Origin: Dehalococcoidia bacterium UBA6495
GTDB lineage: Bacteria; Chloroflexota; Dehalococcoidia; Lucifugimonadales; UBA826
Reading direction: 5' to 3'
Length of the DNA: 9,117 bases
Assembly: GCA_002435305.1 (NCBI GenBank)
Contig: DJMH01000036.1
Coordinates: forward strand, 77,267 to 86,383
The position numbers and the translations under genes are program-made. The notes beneath the pieces are model-generated. The model did no database searches, was not told the origin of the DNA, and saw only the letters and a program-made list of their open reading frames with translations. Positions 1 through 7,092 of the stretch are shown here, piece after piece; position 1 is the stretch's first letter; each line of letters starts with the position of its first letter.

Positions 1-14
1 CAGGCTCAGGGGAA

Positions 15-698
15 ATGAATATAGCCCACAACAAACCTAATGAATTAACTAGAGAAGACATTTGCCAGCTTCTTGCCGGAGACATGGTTACACCGATATT
101 TGTGTCTAACTCCAATGAGTCGGAAACTTTCATAGATCAAGTTGACACTGCCAAGGGCAGTCCTCTAATAATAATCGATTTAGGTCTTCTCAATAGACCG
201 CAAATATCTAGGGTATTGGAATTATGCAAAGAAAAAAATCTTCCAACACTGGCAATAATTTCACCAGATGACCTAATGTCACTTGATACCGATATGATAA
301 ACACAGATTTTATTGTTGCCCCATTACTCGAGGAAGAATTAATTGTGAGGTCAATGTTTTCTGTAAAAAAAGCAACCATTACACCCGAGGAAGAAGAGCT
401 GATAAATAGAGGAGACCTTACAATCAACCCCTCCAATTATGAGGTCCTGATAAAGAATAGCAGAGTTAATCTGAGGTTTAAGGAATATGAGTTGCTACTA
501 CTTTTGGCATCAAACCCTGGCAGAGTATATGATCGGGCAACACTCTTAAACCAAATATGGGGCTATGATTATTTTGGTGGAACCAGGACAGTGGATGTGC
601 ATATAAGAAGATTAAGAAGCAAAATAGAGAATAATTCAGAAAGTCCTTACATTGAAACTATCTGGAACGTTGGATATAGATTTAGATCCTCTAACTAG
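15..698 (+). CDS. OmpR/PhoB-type winged-helix regulator with degenerate receiver domain
   Basis: A 227-residue protein that probably binds DNA as a transcription factor. The C-terminal half (about residues 127-227) is a clear OmpR/PhoB winged helix: the LRFKEYELLLLLASNPGRV helix, the LLNQIWGYDY segment, the recognition helix RTVDVHIRRLRSKI and the ending ETIWNVGYRF. The N-terminal 115 residues have the size and rhythm of a receiver domain but lack its chemistry. The first strand (TPIFVSNSN) has no acidic pair, and the usual Lys of the last strand is Ala (IVAPL, residue 102). Only D55 in LIIIDLG could stand for the phosphorylated Asp. It may therefore work without a kinase, and none is encoded here. 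AGGGG lies just before the ATG at 15, rather close. The frame is open to the window's left edge, so an earlier start is possible. The regulon is unknown; phosphate genes or the downstream operon are guesses. Confidence 0.85.
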   Translation: MNIAHNKPNELTREDICQLLAGDMVTPIFVSNSNESETFIDQVDTAKGSPLIIIDLGLLNRPQISRVLELCKEKNLPTLAIISPDDLMSLDTDMINTDFIVAPLLEEELIVRSMFSVKKATITPEEEELINRGDLTINPSNYEVLIKNSRVNLRFKEYELLLLLASNPGRVYDRATLLNQIWGYDYFGGTRTVDVHIRRLRSKIENNSESPYIETIWNVGYRFRSSN

Positions 699-732
699 GC
701 TTTACCGATCATCTACCTTCTTTTGAATAATT

Positions 733-762
733 TTGACCTCCCTCTGATATCCTCAATATAAT
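733..762 (+). promoter_or_regulatory. Sigma70-type promoter of the bkd-lipB operon
   Basis: A -35 element TTGACC (733-738) and a perfect -10 element TATAAT (757-762) are separated by 18 bases, inside the 111-base gap between the regulator and bkdAA. Initiation would be near base 769, giving a leader of about 40 bases before the TTG start at 810 or about 60 before the ATG at 828. This is the only gap in the plus-strand block large enough for a promoter, and it sits exactly where the operon begins. I see no operator palindrome and no convincing terminator for the preceding regulator, so read-through from it is possible. Confidence 0.7.
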
Positions 763-809
763 GCCATTAGGAATTTGGACATTCTCGTATCCGGGTTATA
801 GGCAAAAAA

Positions 810-1808
810 TTGACTGAGACCAAACCAATGGAAACAAACTTGAAAATTCAGGACGAGTTGCTTCTGAAGATGTACGAAGAGATGGTTCTTTGTCGAACTC
901 TTGATGAGCGGATTTGGATGCTAAATCGCCAAGGAAAGGCAGCCATCATGGCTTCTTCACAAGGACATGAGGCAGGCCAAATAGGGTCAGTTGCAGCCCT
1001 CCGGAAAGGATATGACCAATGCTACATTTACTATCGGGATCTTGCCGTGCTGCTCACGCTTGGATTGACCCCAGCTGAAATAATAAAAGGTTTTGTTGCG
1101 AAGGAGGGAGAGCCATTAAGCGGAGCAAGGCAGTTCCCAACTCATGGTGCCCATCCTGAATATGGTGTAATTAATCTCTCAAATGTCATAGCAACACACA
1201 TACCGCAAGCCGTTGGAGCAGCATTGACTGCAAAGATGAAGAAGGAAGACAGGGTCATAGTGGCGTATTTTGGGGACGGGGCTTCCAGCGCCGGCGATTG
1301 CCACGAAGCCATGAATTTTGCTGCCATTCACAAACTTCCCGTTATATTTTTTTGCGAAAACAATGGATATGCCATATCTGTTCCGTTATCTAAGCAAATG
1401 GCTGTGGATAATGTCGCTGGGAGGGCTGAAGGATATGGAATGCCTGGAATAGAAATTGATGGGTGCGACATCGTAGCAGTATATGAAACCACCGTCGAAG
1501 CCGTCGCAAGAGCTAGAACCGGCTTAGGGCCTACTTTAATAGAAGCGAATGTCGAACGGTATCTTCCTCACACCAGTGACGACGACGACTCCATATACCG
1601 ATCTTCTCAAGAGATTGAAGAAGCAAAAAAAAGAGATCCCTTGAGGCTACTTAGAGAACAGCTTTTGGAACGAAAGATACTGAACCTAAAAGAAGATAAA
1701 TATATTCATGAAAGTGCGAAAGAAATCGTAAATAAAGCAACTGAGGAAGCAGAGAATGCCCCGTATCCGGAAACTACCGACTTTTTCAAACATGTGTATG
1801 CAGAGTAG
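810..1808 (+). CDS. bkdAA: Branched-chain 2-oxoacid dehydrogenase E1 component, alpha subunit
   Basis: Alpha subunit of the thiamine-diphosphate-dependent E1, which decarboxylates branched-chain 2-oxoacids and passes the acyl group to lipoyl-E2. The TPP/Mg motif runs from GDG (155-157) to ENNGYAIS (183-190). YYRD at 74-77 and QIPQAVGAA-like THIPQAVGAA near 129-138 are family hallmarks. The active-site loop PHTSDDDDSIYR (253-264) and the tail segment EEAENAPYP match my recollection of Bacillus BkdAA rather than pyruvate or acetoin E1 alpha, and the 332-residue length also fits. The start is uncertain: TTG at 810 has AGG seven bases upstream, while the in-frame ATG at 828 (residue 7) has only a weak GAGA. 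Both keep the whole domain. It is the first gene of a four-gene operon, nine bases before bkdAB. Family certain; substrate class likely from motifs only. Confidence 0.93.
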   Translation: MTETKPMETNLKIQDELLLKMYEEMVLCRTLDERIWMLNRQGKAAIMASSQGHEAGQIGSVAALRKGYDQCYIYYRDLAVLLTLGLTPAEIIKGFVAKEGEPLSGARQFPTHGAHPEYGVINLSNVIATHIPQAVGAALTAKMKKEDRVIVAYFGDGASSAGDCHEAMNFAAIHKLPVIFFCENNGYAISVPLSKQMAVDNVAGRAEGYGMPGIEIDGCDIVAVYETTVEAVARARTGLGPTLIEANVERYLPHTSDDDDSIYRSSQEIEEAKKRDPLRLLREQLLERKILNLKEDKYIHESAKEIVNKATEEAENAPYPETTDFFKHVYAE

Positions 1809-1817
1809 GCAAAGGAA

Positions 1818-2801
1818 ATGGCTGTAATAACTGTATTAGAAGCTATTAGGGAAGCCATGCGCGAAGAGATGCGAAACGATGAACGAGTGTTCATCATGGG
1901 GGAAGACATTGGCGCCAGAGGGGGTGTATTTCTTGCCACCGAAGGTTTCTTATCTGAATTCGGTGAGGAAAGAGTAATAGACACACCTCTTGCTGAATCT
2001 TCAATAGCTGGAATCGCTTTAGGCGCAGCCATGAGTGGGCTCCGGCCTATTGCCGAAATAGAATTCGCCGATTTTATCTGGCCAACTATAAATCAAATTG
2101 TTGGCGAGGCCGCAAAGGTACGATATGGCACAGAAGGAAAACTAAACGCACCGATGGTGCTCCGAGCTCCGCAAGGTGGAGGGGTAAGAGGAGCCCTATA
2201 CCACTCGCAGAGCGTTGAAGCTCTCTTTGCTCACACCCCCGGATTAAAAGTGGTAACACCTTCGACCCCGTATGATGCGAAAGGCCTGTTAAAGTCCTCA
2301 ATAAGAGACGACGACCCTGTCATTTTCCTCGAGCACAAAAGGACATACCGACTCGTAAAAGGTGAAGTACCGGACCAAGAATATACAATTCCATTAGGAA
2401 AAGCCGATGTAAAAAAAACCGGTGAAGACATAAGCATAATCACCTATGGATTGATGGTACATCATTGTTTGGAAGCAGCCCAAATAGCCAGTTCGGAAGA
2501 CATTAGTGTAGAAGTCTTAGATCTAAGAACAGTAAGACCCTTAGATGTAGAAAGTATCATTGCCACAGTGGAAAAAACTGGGAAAGCCTTGATAGTTTAT
2601 GAGGACAACCAAGCACTCGGAATCGGATCTGAGGTATCGGCTTTGATTTCGCAACACGCATTTGAGTACTTAGATGCACCAGTCATTAGGTTAGGTGGCC
2701 CTGAAGTCCCGGCAATGCCCTTCAGCCCACCACTAGAAGATATGTTTATGATAGACGCAGAAAAAATATCAACAGCAATCAAAGAATTAGCAGAGTATTA
2801 G
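1818..2801 (+). CDS. bkdAB: Branched-chain 2-oxoacid dehydrogenase E1 component, beta subunit
   Basis: Beta subunit of the E1 heterotetramer; it completes the TPP site made with the alpha subunit. The protein is 327 residues, the usual length. Visible family landmarks are GEDIGARGGVF (28-38), DTPLAESSIAG (55-65) with the Glu (E60) expected to activate TPP, FADFIWP (83-89), GALYHSQS (125-132) with the conserved active-site His 129, STPYDAKGL and the C-terminal transketolase domain (from about residue 190) with the DLRTVRPLD motif. EHKRTYRLVKGEVP is again close to Bacillus BkdAB as I recall it. The ATG at 1818 gives the normal N-terminus (ITVLEAIREAM). An AAGGA sits only one base from the ATG, so AGTAGG at 1804-1809, across the bkdAA stop, may be the working ribosome site. 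bkdB follows after five bases. Confidence 0.95.
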   Translation: MAVITVLEAIREAMREEMRNDERVFIMGEDIGARGGVFLATEGFLSEFGEERVIDTPLAESSIAGIALGAAMSGLRPIAEIEFADFIWPTINQIVGEAAKVRYGTEGKLNAPMVLRAPQGGGVRGALYHSQSVEALFAHTPGLKVVTPSTPYDAKGLLKSSIRDDDPVIFLEHKRTYRLVKGEVPDQEYTIPLGKADVKKTGEDISIITYGLMVHHCLEAAQIASSEDISVEVLDLRTVRPLDVESIIATVEKTGKALIVYEDNQALGIGSEVSALISQHAFEYLDAPVIRLGGPEVPAMPFSPPLEDMFMIDAEKISTAIKELAEY

Positions 2802-2806
2802 GTATC

Positions 2807-4096
2807 ATGAAGATCGAACTTCCGCAGGTAGGCGAATCTGTCACAGAAGGGATCATAGGCAGATGGCTAAAAAATGTTGGGGACAAAATAGAAAAGTATG
2901 ATCCCTTGGTCGAAATCATAACCGATAAGGTCAATATGGAACTTCCCTCCCCGGTGAGAGGGGTTCTTCGGGAAATCATCGCTAATGAAGGTGAAACCGT
3001 CCTAATGGGTGGTTTTATTGCTGACATTGAAACAAGCGAAAATCAAGAAGGTGCTAATGACTATAAACTTGAACCAGATACAACAGATCAGGAAATTGGC
3101 ACGACGGGTGTTCTTCTAAAAAACACTGCTCCAGTCGGACCAACTGGGTCCGGAGGTCCGATCCACCAAGATGAATCCATATCAACTCCTGATAAAAAAC
3201 AACTCTCAAAAGGTAGGTATTCTCCAGCTGTTTTAAGGCTAGCAGAGGAGAATGAAATAGACCTATCTCAAATTGCTGGCACCGGAATTAACGGAAGGAT
3301 CACCCGAAAAGACGTAGCCGCATTCATTGAATCAGATCTGACCCCGCCACAAAACAAAGATTTACCAGCAATACCAGCAAACAACACCAACCCTAGGGGA
3401 GATCAAGAAAAAATTTCTCTTAGCCCGGTGAGAAAAATGATAGCTGCTAACATGGTAAAAAGCGCAACTTTAATACCCCAAGCTTGGAGTGAAGTGGCTG
3501 TAGATGTCACGGGGATGGTATTGAAAAGACAAAGCATCAAAAAGTCCTTCATGGATAAGGAAGGTATCAACATCACCTACTTGCCGTTTGTAGTAAAGGC
3601 AGTTGCTGAATCACTAAAGAAAAATCCATTACTGAATTCATCATGGTCAGAAGAAGGAATCATCCTGAAAAAAAACATAAATATTGGTATAGCTGTTGCG
3701 GCCCCTGGCGGGCTGGTAGTTCCCGTCATACACAACGCTGATCTATTCAGCATAGCCGGAATAGCTGGAATTATGGAAAATCTCGTAACCAAGGCAAAAA
3801 ATGGTAAGTTGGACCTACCTGAAGTCCAAGGTGGTACATTCACTTTAAATAATACAGGCGCCTTGGGATCTGTATCTTCCAGGCCGTTAGTGAATCATCC
3901 TCAGGCAGCCATAATGACTACAGAAGCAATAGTTAAACATCCCGTGGTCAGAGAGGACGCCATAGCCATCAGATCTATGATGAATATCTGCTTATCTTTT
4001 GATCACAGAATAATGGATGGGGCAGAAGCAAGTGCATTCAGTATGTCTGTGAAGACCTTGCTAGAAACTATAAATCCAGAAACACCAATTTACTAA
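2807..4096 (+). CDS. bkdB: Branched-chain 2-oxoacid dehydrogenase E2, lipoyl acyltransferase
   Basis: The E2 core that carries the acyl group on a swinging lipoyl arm and transfers it to CoA. Three domains are visible in 429 residues. A single lipoyl domain spans about 1-75 with the lipoylated Lys 41 in TDKVNMELPSP. The peripheral subunit-binding domain spans about 138-174 (YSPAVLRLAEEN, then GRITRKDV). The acyltransferase domain runs from about 202 to the end, with catalytic HRIMDG (H400, D404). A Gly/Pro/Thr-containing flexible linker of about 60 residues joins the first two. GGTFTLNNTGALGS is the usual CoA-side segment. The position behind E1 alpha and beta makes the branched-chain role most likely; the sequence alone fits a general 2-oxoacid E2. 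The ATG at 2807 is preceded by TTAGG overlapping the bkdAB stop. K41 is the expected target of LipB/LipA, and lipB is the next gene. Confidence 0.93.
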   Translation: MKIELPQVGESVTEGIIGRWLKNVGDKIEKYDPLVEIITDKVNMELPSPVRGVLREIIANEGETVLMGGFIADIETSENQEGANDYKLEPDTTDQEIGTTGVLLKNTAPVGPTGSGGPIHQDESISTPDKKQLSKGRYSPAVLRLAEENEIDLSQIAGTGINGRITRKDVAAFIESDLTPPQNKDLPAIPANNTNPRGDQEKISLSPVRKMIAANMVKSATLIPQAWSEVAVDVTGMVLKRQSIKKSFMDKEGINITYLPFVVKAVAESLKKNPLLNSSWSEEGIILKKNINIGIAVAAPGGLVVPVIHNADLFSIAGIAGIMENLVTKAKNGKLDLPEVQGGTFTLNNTGALGSVSSRPLVNHPQAAIMTTEAIVKHPVVREDAIAIRSMMNICLSFDHRIMDGAEASAFSMSVKTLLETINPETPIY

Positions 4097-4108
4097 CCTG
4101 GGGCCAGA

Positions 4109-4789
4109 ATGCTGACTACATACTATGGTTTAGTCAGGTATGACATAGGTCAAGCCATTCAGCAGAAAACTCATGCTAAAGTAGCTGCAGGAGGAGACGA
4201 TCAAGTTCTCATTTTTCAACACCCAAATGTATATACTTTGGGTAGGATGGGAAGGTTGGAGGACATATTAATAGAAACTGATGCCATTAGACGACTGAAT
4301 CTTGAAATCCGAAATACCGATCGAGGTGGTGAAGTAACCTACCACGGTCCAGGTCAGCTGGTAGTTTACCCAATAATAAAATTAGATCGGATTGAATTAA
4401 CACCATCTGCCTACGTCAATTCCCTGAAAGTTTCTATCGCTGAATGTCTTGCTGATTATGGCATCGTCACTAACGAGAAAAATATGCCGACCGGAGTCTG
4501 GGTGGAAGATAGGAAGATCGCCGCTATTGGAGTCAGGGTAAGCAAAAAGACCACCTCACATGGATTGGCCTTAAATGTAACCACAGATCTATCCTATTTC
4601 AATCACATTATTCCCTGCGGCATACATGATTGCGTTGTCACTTCCATTAAAGAAGAAATTGAAGCTCACCTGAAGATTGAAGATGTTGCTCACAAACTCG
4701 CATGTAAATTAGGAAAGGCTTTGGGCAATCGAATGACCTGGAAAGACGATTCACCTAATCAGGATTCTGACCCGTCACCAACCATATAA
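4109..4789 (+). CDS. lipB: Octanoyl-[acyl carrier protein]:protein N-octanoyltransferase LipB
   Basis: Transfers octanoyl groups from acyl carrier protein to the lipoyl-domain lysine of 2-oxoacid dehydrogenase E2 and glycine cleavage H proteins; LipA then inserts sulfur. The 226 residues carry the complete LipB signature: RGGEVTYHGPGQ (72-83), GVWVEDRKIAAIG with the active-site Lys 136, SHGLALNVTTDL, and IIPCGI with the nucleophile Cys 170. The N-terminus (YYGLVRYDIGQAIQ) starts where the family starts, supporting the ATG at 4109, 12 bases after bkdB with a weak TGGGG upstream. Being last in the bkd operon suggests lipoate attachment is co-expressed with a major client enzyme. The last 35 bases overlap the end of phoU on the other strand, and the hydrophilic tail (about residues 215-226) lies in that overlap and is probably dispensable. 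Confidence 0.96.
   Translation: MLTTYYGLVRYDIGQAIQQKTHAKVAAGGDDQVLIFQHPNVYTLGRMGRLEDILIETDAIRRLNLEIRNTDRGGEVTYHGPGQLVVYPIIKLDRIELTPSAYVNSLKVSIAECLADYGIVTNEKNMPTGVWVEDRKIAAIGVRVSKKTTSHGLALNVTTDLSYFNHIIPCGIHDCVVTSIKEEIEAHLKIEDVAHKLACKLGKALGNRMTWKDDSPNQDSDPSPTI
4755..4789. other. Tail-to-tail coding overlap of lipB and phoU
   Basis: The last 35 bases of lipB (plus) and of phoU (minus) are the same DNA; the phoU stop codon TAG is at 4757-4755 and the lipB stop TAA at 4787-4789. There is therefore no intergenic space for a terminator between the two converging operons. The only inverted repeat seen here is a four-base stem (TCAG/CTGA) with no T-run, which is too weak. Both reading frames are otherwise intact and of normal length, so this looks like genuine compaction rather than a damaged gene. 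Confidence 0.85.
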
Positions 4790-5402
4790 CGCGTTCCGAC
4801 ATATTTGTTGTTCTGTCTGCAACCCTCTCGAGGTCATGAGCCACCCAAATTAGGTAGGTAGCTCTTTGAATGGTGCTCGGATCCGCCATCATAAAGGTCA
4901 AAAGCTCTCGATATACTTGGTTGTAAAGTTCATCGACTACGTCATCATCATCCCGAACAGACGTAGCCAAGGTGATATCTCTATTTATGAAAGCTTCAGT
5001 ACTCCTTCTCAACATATCGGTTGCAAGGTCAGACATGCGTGGTATATCTATAAGTGGCTTTAAAGGCGGAAGATCTCCCATTGCCAAACTGATTTTGCCA
5101 ATACCTTCAGCATAATCCCCTATCCTTTCAAGTTCCGTGGCCATCATCATCACGGATATGATTACCCTCAAATCTCCTGCCATAGGCGCTTCCAAAGCTA
5201 TTAATTCAATGCATTTATCTTCAATATCTTGCTGCTTCTCATCAATGGCATCATCGTCATCTATAACCTGCTGAGAGGCATTAATATCTCTGTTACGAAG
5301 GGCATCAATTGACTTAAAAACCGCCTTCTCTACCATACTGGATAACTGAATTAACTCATCCTGGACAACCTTAAGATTGTTTTCAAAATCTTCTCTCGGC
5401 AT
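4755..5402 (-). CDS. phoU: Phosphate-transport/signalling accessory protein PhoU
   Basis: A cytoplasmic all-helical protein that links the Pst transporter to Pho-regulon control, as a negative regulator in well-studied species. The 215 residues form the expected two repeated three-helix halves. Each half has an Asp-rich stretch (DDDDAIDE, 48-55; DDDDVVDE, 151-158) and a metal-binding signature (ELERIGD, 90-96; DLERVAD, 190-196). The symmetry is the family's internal duplication. ATG at 5402 is preceded by GAGGGGTGAG, a good ribosome site whose first base is the last base of the pstB stop codon, so translation is probably coupled. It is last in the pst operon, 11 bases after pstB. No PhoR-like kinase is nearby, so its signalling partner cannot be named. 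The final codons overlap lipB. Confidence 0.95.
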   Translation of the reverse strand: MPREDFENNLKVVQDELIQLSSMVEKAVFKSIDALRNRDINASQQVIDDDDAIDEKQQDIEDKCIELIALEAPMAGDLRVIISVMMMATELERIGDYAEGIGKISLAMGDLPPLKPLIDIPRMSDLATDMLRRSTEAFINRDITLATSVRDDDDVVDELYNQVYRELLTFMMADPSTIQRATYLIWVAHDLERVADRTTNMSERVIWLVTGQNPD

Positions 5403-5413
5403 TGCTCACCCCT

Positions 5414-6184
5414 CTAACTGAATCTACCCGTTATGTATTCTTCTGTTCTCTGATGCGTAGGATTCGTGAATATTTTTTGTGTATCATCCTGTTCCACAAG
5501 GTACCCAGAACGATCTTCTCCTACCATGAAGAAAGCTGTTTCATCAGATACCCTCGCCGCTTGTTGCATATTATGAGTGACTATAACGATTGTATAATCG
5601 GTCTTCAGTTCTCTCACCAAATCTTCAATAGCTAAAGTAGCTATCGGATCCAATGCAGAGGCCGGCTCGTCCATTAAAATTACCTCTGGTTCAACAGCAA
5701 GGGCACGGGCTATGCATAATCGTTGCTGCTGCCCACCAGAAAGAGTGAAAGCGCTATCGTTAAGCCTGTCTTTGACTTCATCCCACAAAGCAGCCTGCTT
5801 TAGTGATTTCTCTACGGCTTCTTCCATGTCACCGGAAAAACCATTCACCTTAAGGCCAAAAGCAATATTCTGGTATATAGATTTAGGGAAAGGGTTGGGT
5901 TTTTGAAAAACCATACCAATTCTAGATCTTATTTCTGTTGCATCCACATTTGAGTCATATATATTCCTATTTTCAAATAGGACTTCACCTTGGATTGAGG
6001 CACCCATAATCAAATCATTCATTCTGTTTAAGCATCGCAAGTAGGTGCTTTTCCCGCATCCTGAAGGCCCAATTAAAGCCGTAACACTTTCTCTTTTAAT
6101 CTCCATATCTACGTCTTTTACCGCCTGAAAATCTCCGTAATAGACATTCAACCCTTTAACACTTATAACAGTACTGTCTGCCAA
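5414..6184 (-). CDS. pstB: Phosphate ABC transporter ATP-binding protein PstB
   Basis: The ATPase that powers phosphate import through PstC-PstA at the inner face of the membrane. All ABC motifs are present in 256 residues: Walker A GPSGCGKST (39-47), Q-loop MVFQKPNPFP (91-100, Q94), signature LSGGQQQR (148-155), Walker B VILMDEPASALDP with Glu 173, and the H-loop His 204 in IVTHNMQQ. MVFQKPNPFP, LNRMNDL and the 256-residue length are typical of PstB rather than of other importers. The start is TTG at 6184, supported by a strong GGAGG six bases upstream and by the ABC domain beginning within the first ten residues; the next Met (residue 27) would cut into the fold. The pstA stop lies between this ribosome site and the start, one base from the TTG. 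Confidence 0.97.
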   Translation of the reverse strand: MADSTVISVKGLNVYYGDFQAVKDVDMEIKRESVTALIGPSGCGKSTYLRCLNRMNDLIMGASIQGEVLFENRNIYDSNVDATEIRSRIGMVFQKPNPFPKSIYQNIAFGLKVNGFSGDMEEAVEKSLKQAALWDEVKDRLNDSAFTLSGGQQQRLCIARALAVEPEVILMDEPASALDPIATLAIEDLVRELKTDYTIVIVTHNMQQAARVSDETAFFMVGEDRSGYLVEQDDTQKIFTNPTHQRTEEYITGRFS

Positions 6185-6185
6185 T

Positions 6186-7091
6186 TTATTCCTCCGATCG
6201 GGTTTGATATTTATTTCTTAAAAAGACGGCTATAGCGTTCATGGTTAGCAATATTACAAGTAATACTATAATTCCTGCAGCAGCCAATGACCGAAAGTCA
6301 TCTTGAGGCCTTGCGACCCAGTTGAATATCTGTATCGGCAGCACCGTAAAACGTTCAAAAGGATGAGCCGGTATGTAAGTTATATATACTAGAGCTGTAA
6401 TAGCAATAACTGGAGCTGCCTCTCCAATAGCTCGAGACATCGCAAGAATCGTCCCTGTCAAGATTCCAGAAAATGCCGAAGGTAATACTGCTCCTTTAAT
6501 GACTTGCCATTTATCTGCCCCCATAGCATAGGCCCCCTGACGGTATGAATCAGGAACAGCACGAATAGATTCTCTCGAAGCAAGAATAACGATCGGAAGA
6601 ACCAGCAAGGATAAAGTTAAAGCACCGGCTATCAGTACCCTATCCAAAAACATTTCGTCGCTCCCAAAACGATAAACGAAAATCCCCATACCCAGGAGAC
6701 CATAAACTATGGAAGGTACTCCTGCTAAGTTTGAAACATTTATCTCAATGATCCTAGTAAGGAGATTCCTTGGCGCATATTCTTCCAGATATATGGCGGC
6801 TCCCACCCCAATAGGTACGGTGAATAGCGCCGTCAGAAACATTAACCATATGGTTCCAAACAAGGCGGATAAAAGACCAGCTTCCTTAGGGTCTCTTGAA
6901 GGGAAATCCGTCAAGAATTGCCAATTTATCCAAGGTATTCCTTCTTTTAAAACATCAAAAATTAAAAGGCCTAAGCCAATAATTCCCACACAAGTTGAAA
7001 GAAGAAACAGTATATATACACAACCTCCGATTATTTTTCGGAACCTTCTATTAGGATTTATATTCCCTGTAATAAATTTGTCTTTTTTCAT
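6186..7091 (-). CDS. pstA: Phosphate ABC transporter permease PstA
   Basis: One of the two membrane subunits forming the phosphate channel. The 301 residues show about six hydrophobic segments, near residues 21-48, 73-104, 121-141, 151-172, 202-235 and 268-290. The coupling-helix (EAA-type) region ESIRAVPDSYRQGAYAMGA (174-192), followed by VLPSAFSGI, contacts PstB. NLAGVPSIVYGLLGM and SRAIGEAAPVI are characteristic of PstA. The short basic N-terminus (MKKDKF) fits an inside orientation. ATG at 7091 lies one base after the pstC stop, with GGGAGG nine bases upstream inside pstC, pointing to coupled translation. The pstB ribosome site lies within its last codons. Confidence 0.96.
   Translation of the reverse strand: MKKDKFITGNINPNRRFRKIIGGCVYILFLLSTCVGIIGLGLLIFDVLKEGIPWINWQFLTDFPSRDPKEAGLLSALFGTIWLMFLTALFTVPIGVGAAIYLEEYAPRNLLTRIIEINVSNLAGVPSIVYGLLGMGIFVYRFGSDEMFLDRVLIAGALTLSLLVLPIVILASRESIRAVPDSYRQGAYAMGADKWQVIKGAVLPSAFSGILTGTILAMSRAIGEAAPVIAITALVYITYIPAHPFERFTVLPIQIFNWVARPQDDFRSLAAAGIIVLLVILLTMNAIAVFLRNKYQTRSEE
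6191..6195 (-). promoter_or_regulatory. Strong ribosome binding site that fixes the TTG start of pstB
   Basis: Read on the minus strand this is GGAGG, followed by AATAAA and then TTG. The six-base spacing is optimal and no ATG or GTG is available nearby, so it decides the start. The pstA stop TAA lies between the site and the start codon, so ribosomes ending pstA are delivered directly to pstB. Confidence 0.85.
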
Positions 7092-7092
7092 A

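Noticed and set aside
761..817. An 18-codon ATG frame ahead of bkdAA that overlaps its TTG start, resembling a leader peptide.
   Set aside because: Its ATG lies partly inside the -10 element TATAAT, so a transcript from that promoter would start downstream of it. It has no ribosome site and no run of regulatory amino acids.
1706..2032. A 108-codon frame on the minus strand opposite the bkdAA/bkdAB junction.
   Set aside because: It is antisense to two clear genes, Ser/Ala-rich in the way typical of complement frames, and has no domain or start signal.
810..4096. Pyruvate or acetoin dehydrogenase instead of a branched-chain complex.
   Set aside because: The PHTSDDDD...YR active-site loop, the EAENAPYP tail of E1 alpha, the EHKR-YRLVKGEVP segment of E1 beta and the subunit lengths fit the Bkd type better. 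This rests on recalled family motifs and should be confirmed by phylogeny.
4755..4800. A bidirectional terminator between lipB and phoU.
   Set aside because: Only a four-base stem (TCAG/CTGA) without a T-run is present; this is not enough to call a terminator.
4755..5402. Repeated DDDD stretches in PhoU (and one in BkdAA) as a shared unusual signal.
   Set aside because: In PhoU they fall at equivalent positions of the family's two halves, and in BkdAA in the known active-site loop; the likeness is coincidence.
5402..5635. A 77-codon plus-strand frame beginning at the phoU start and running antisense to pstB.
   Set aside because: It is antisense to the ABC signature and Walker regions of a certain gene, with no ribosome site or known motif.
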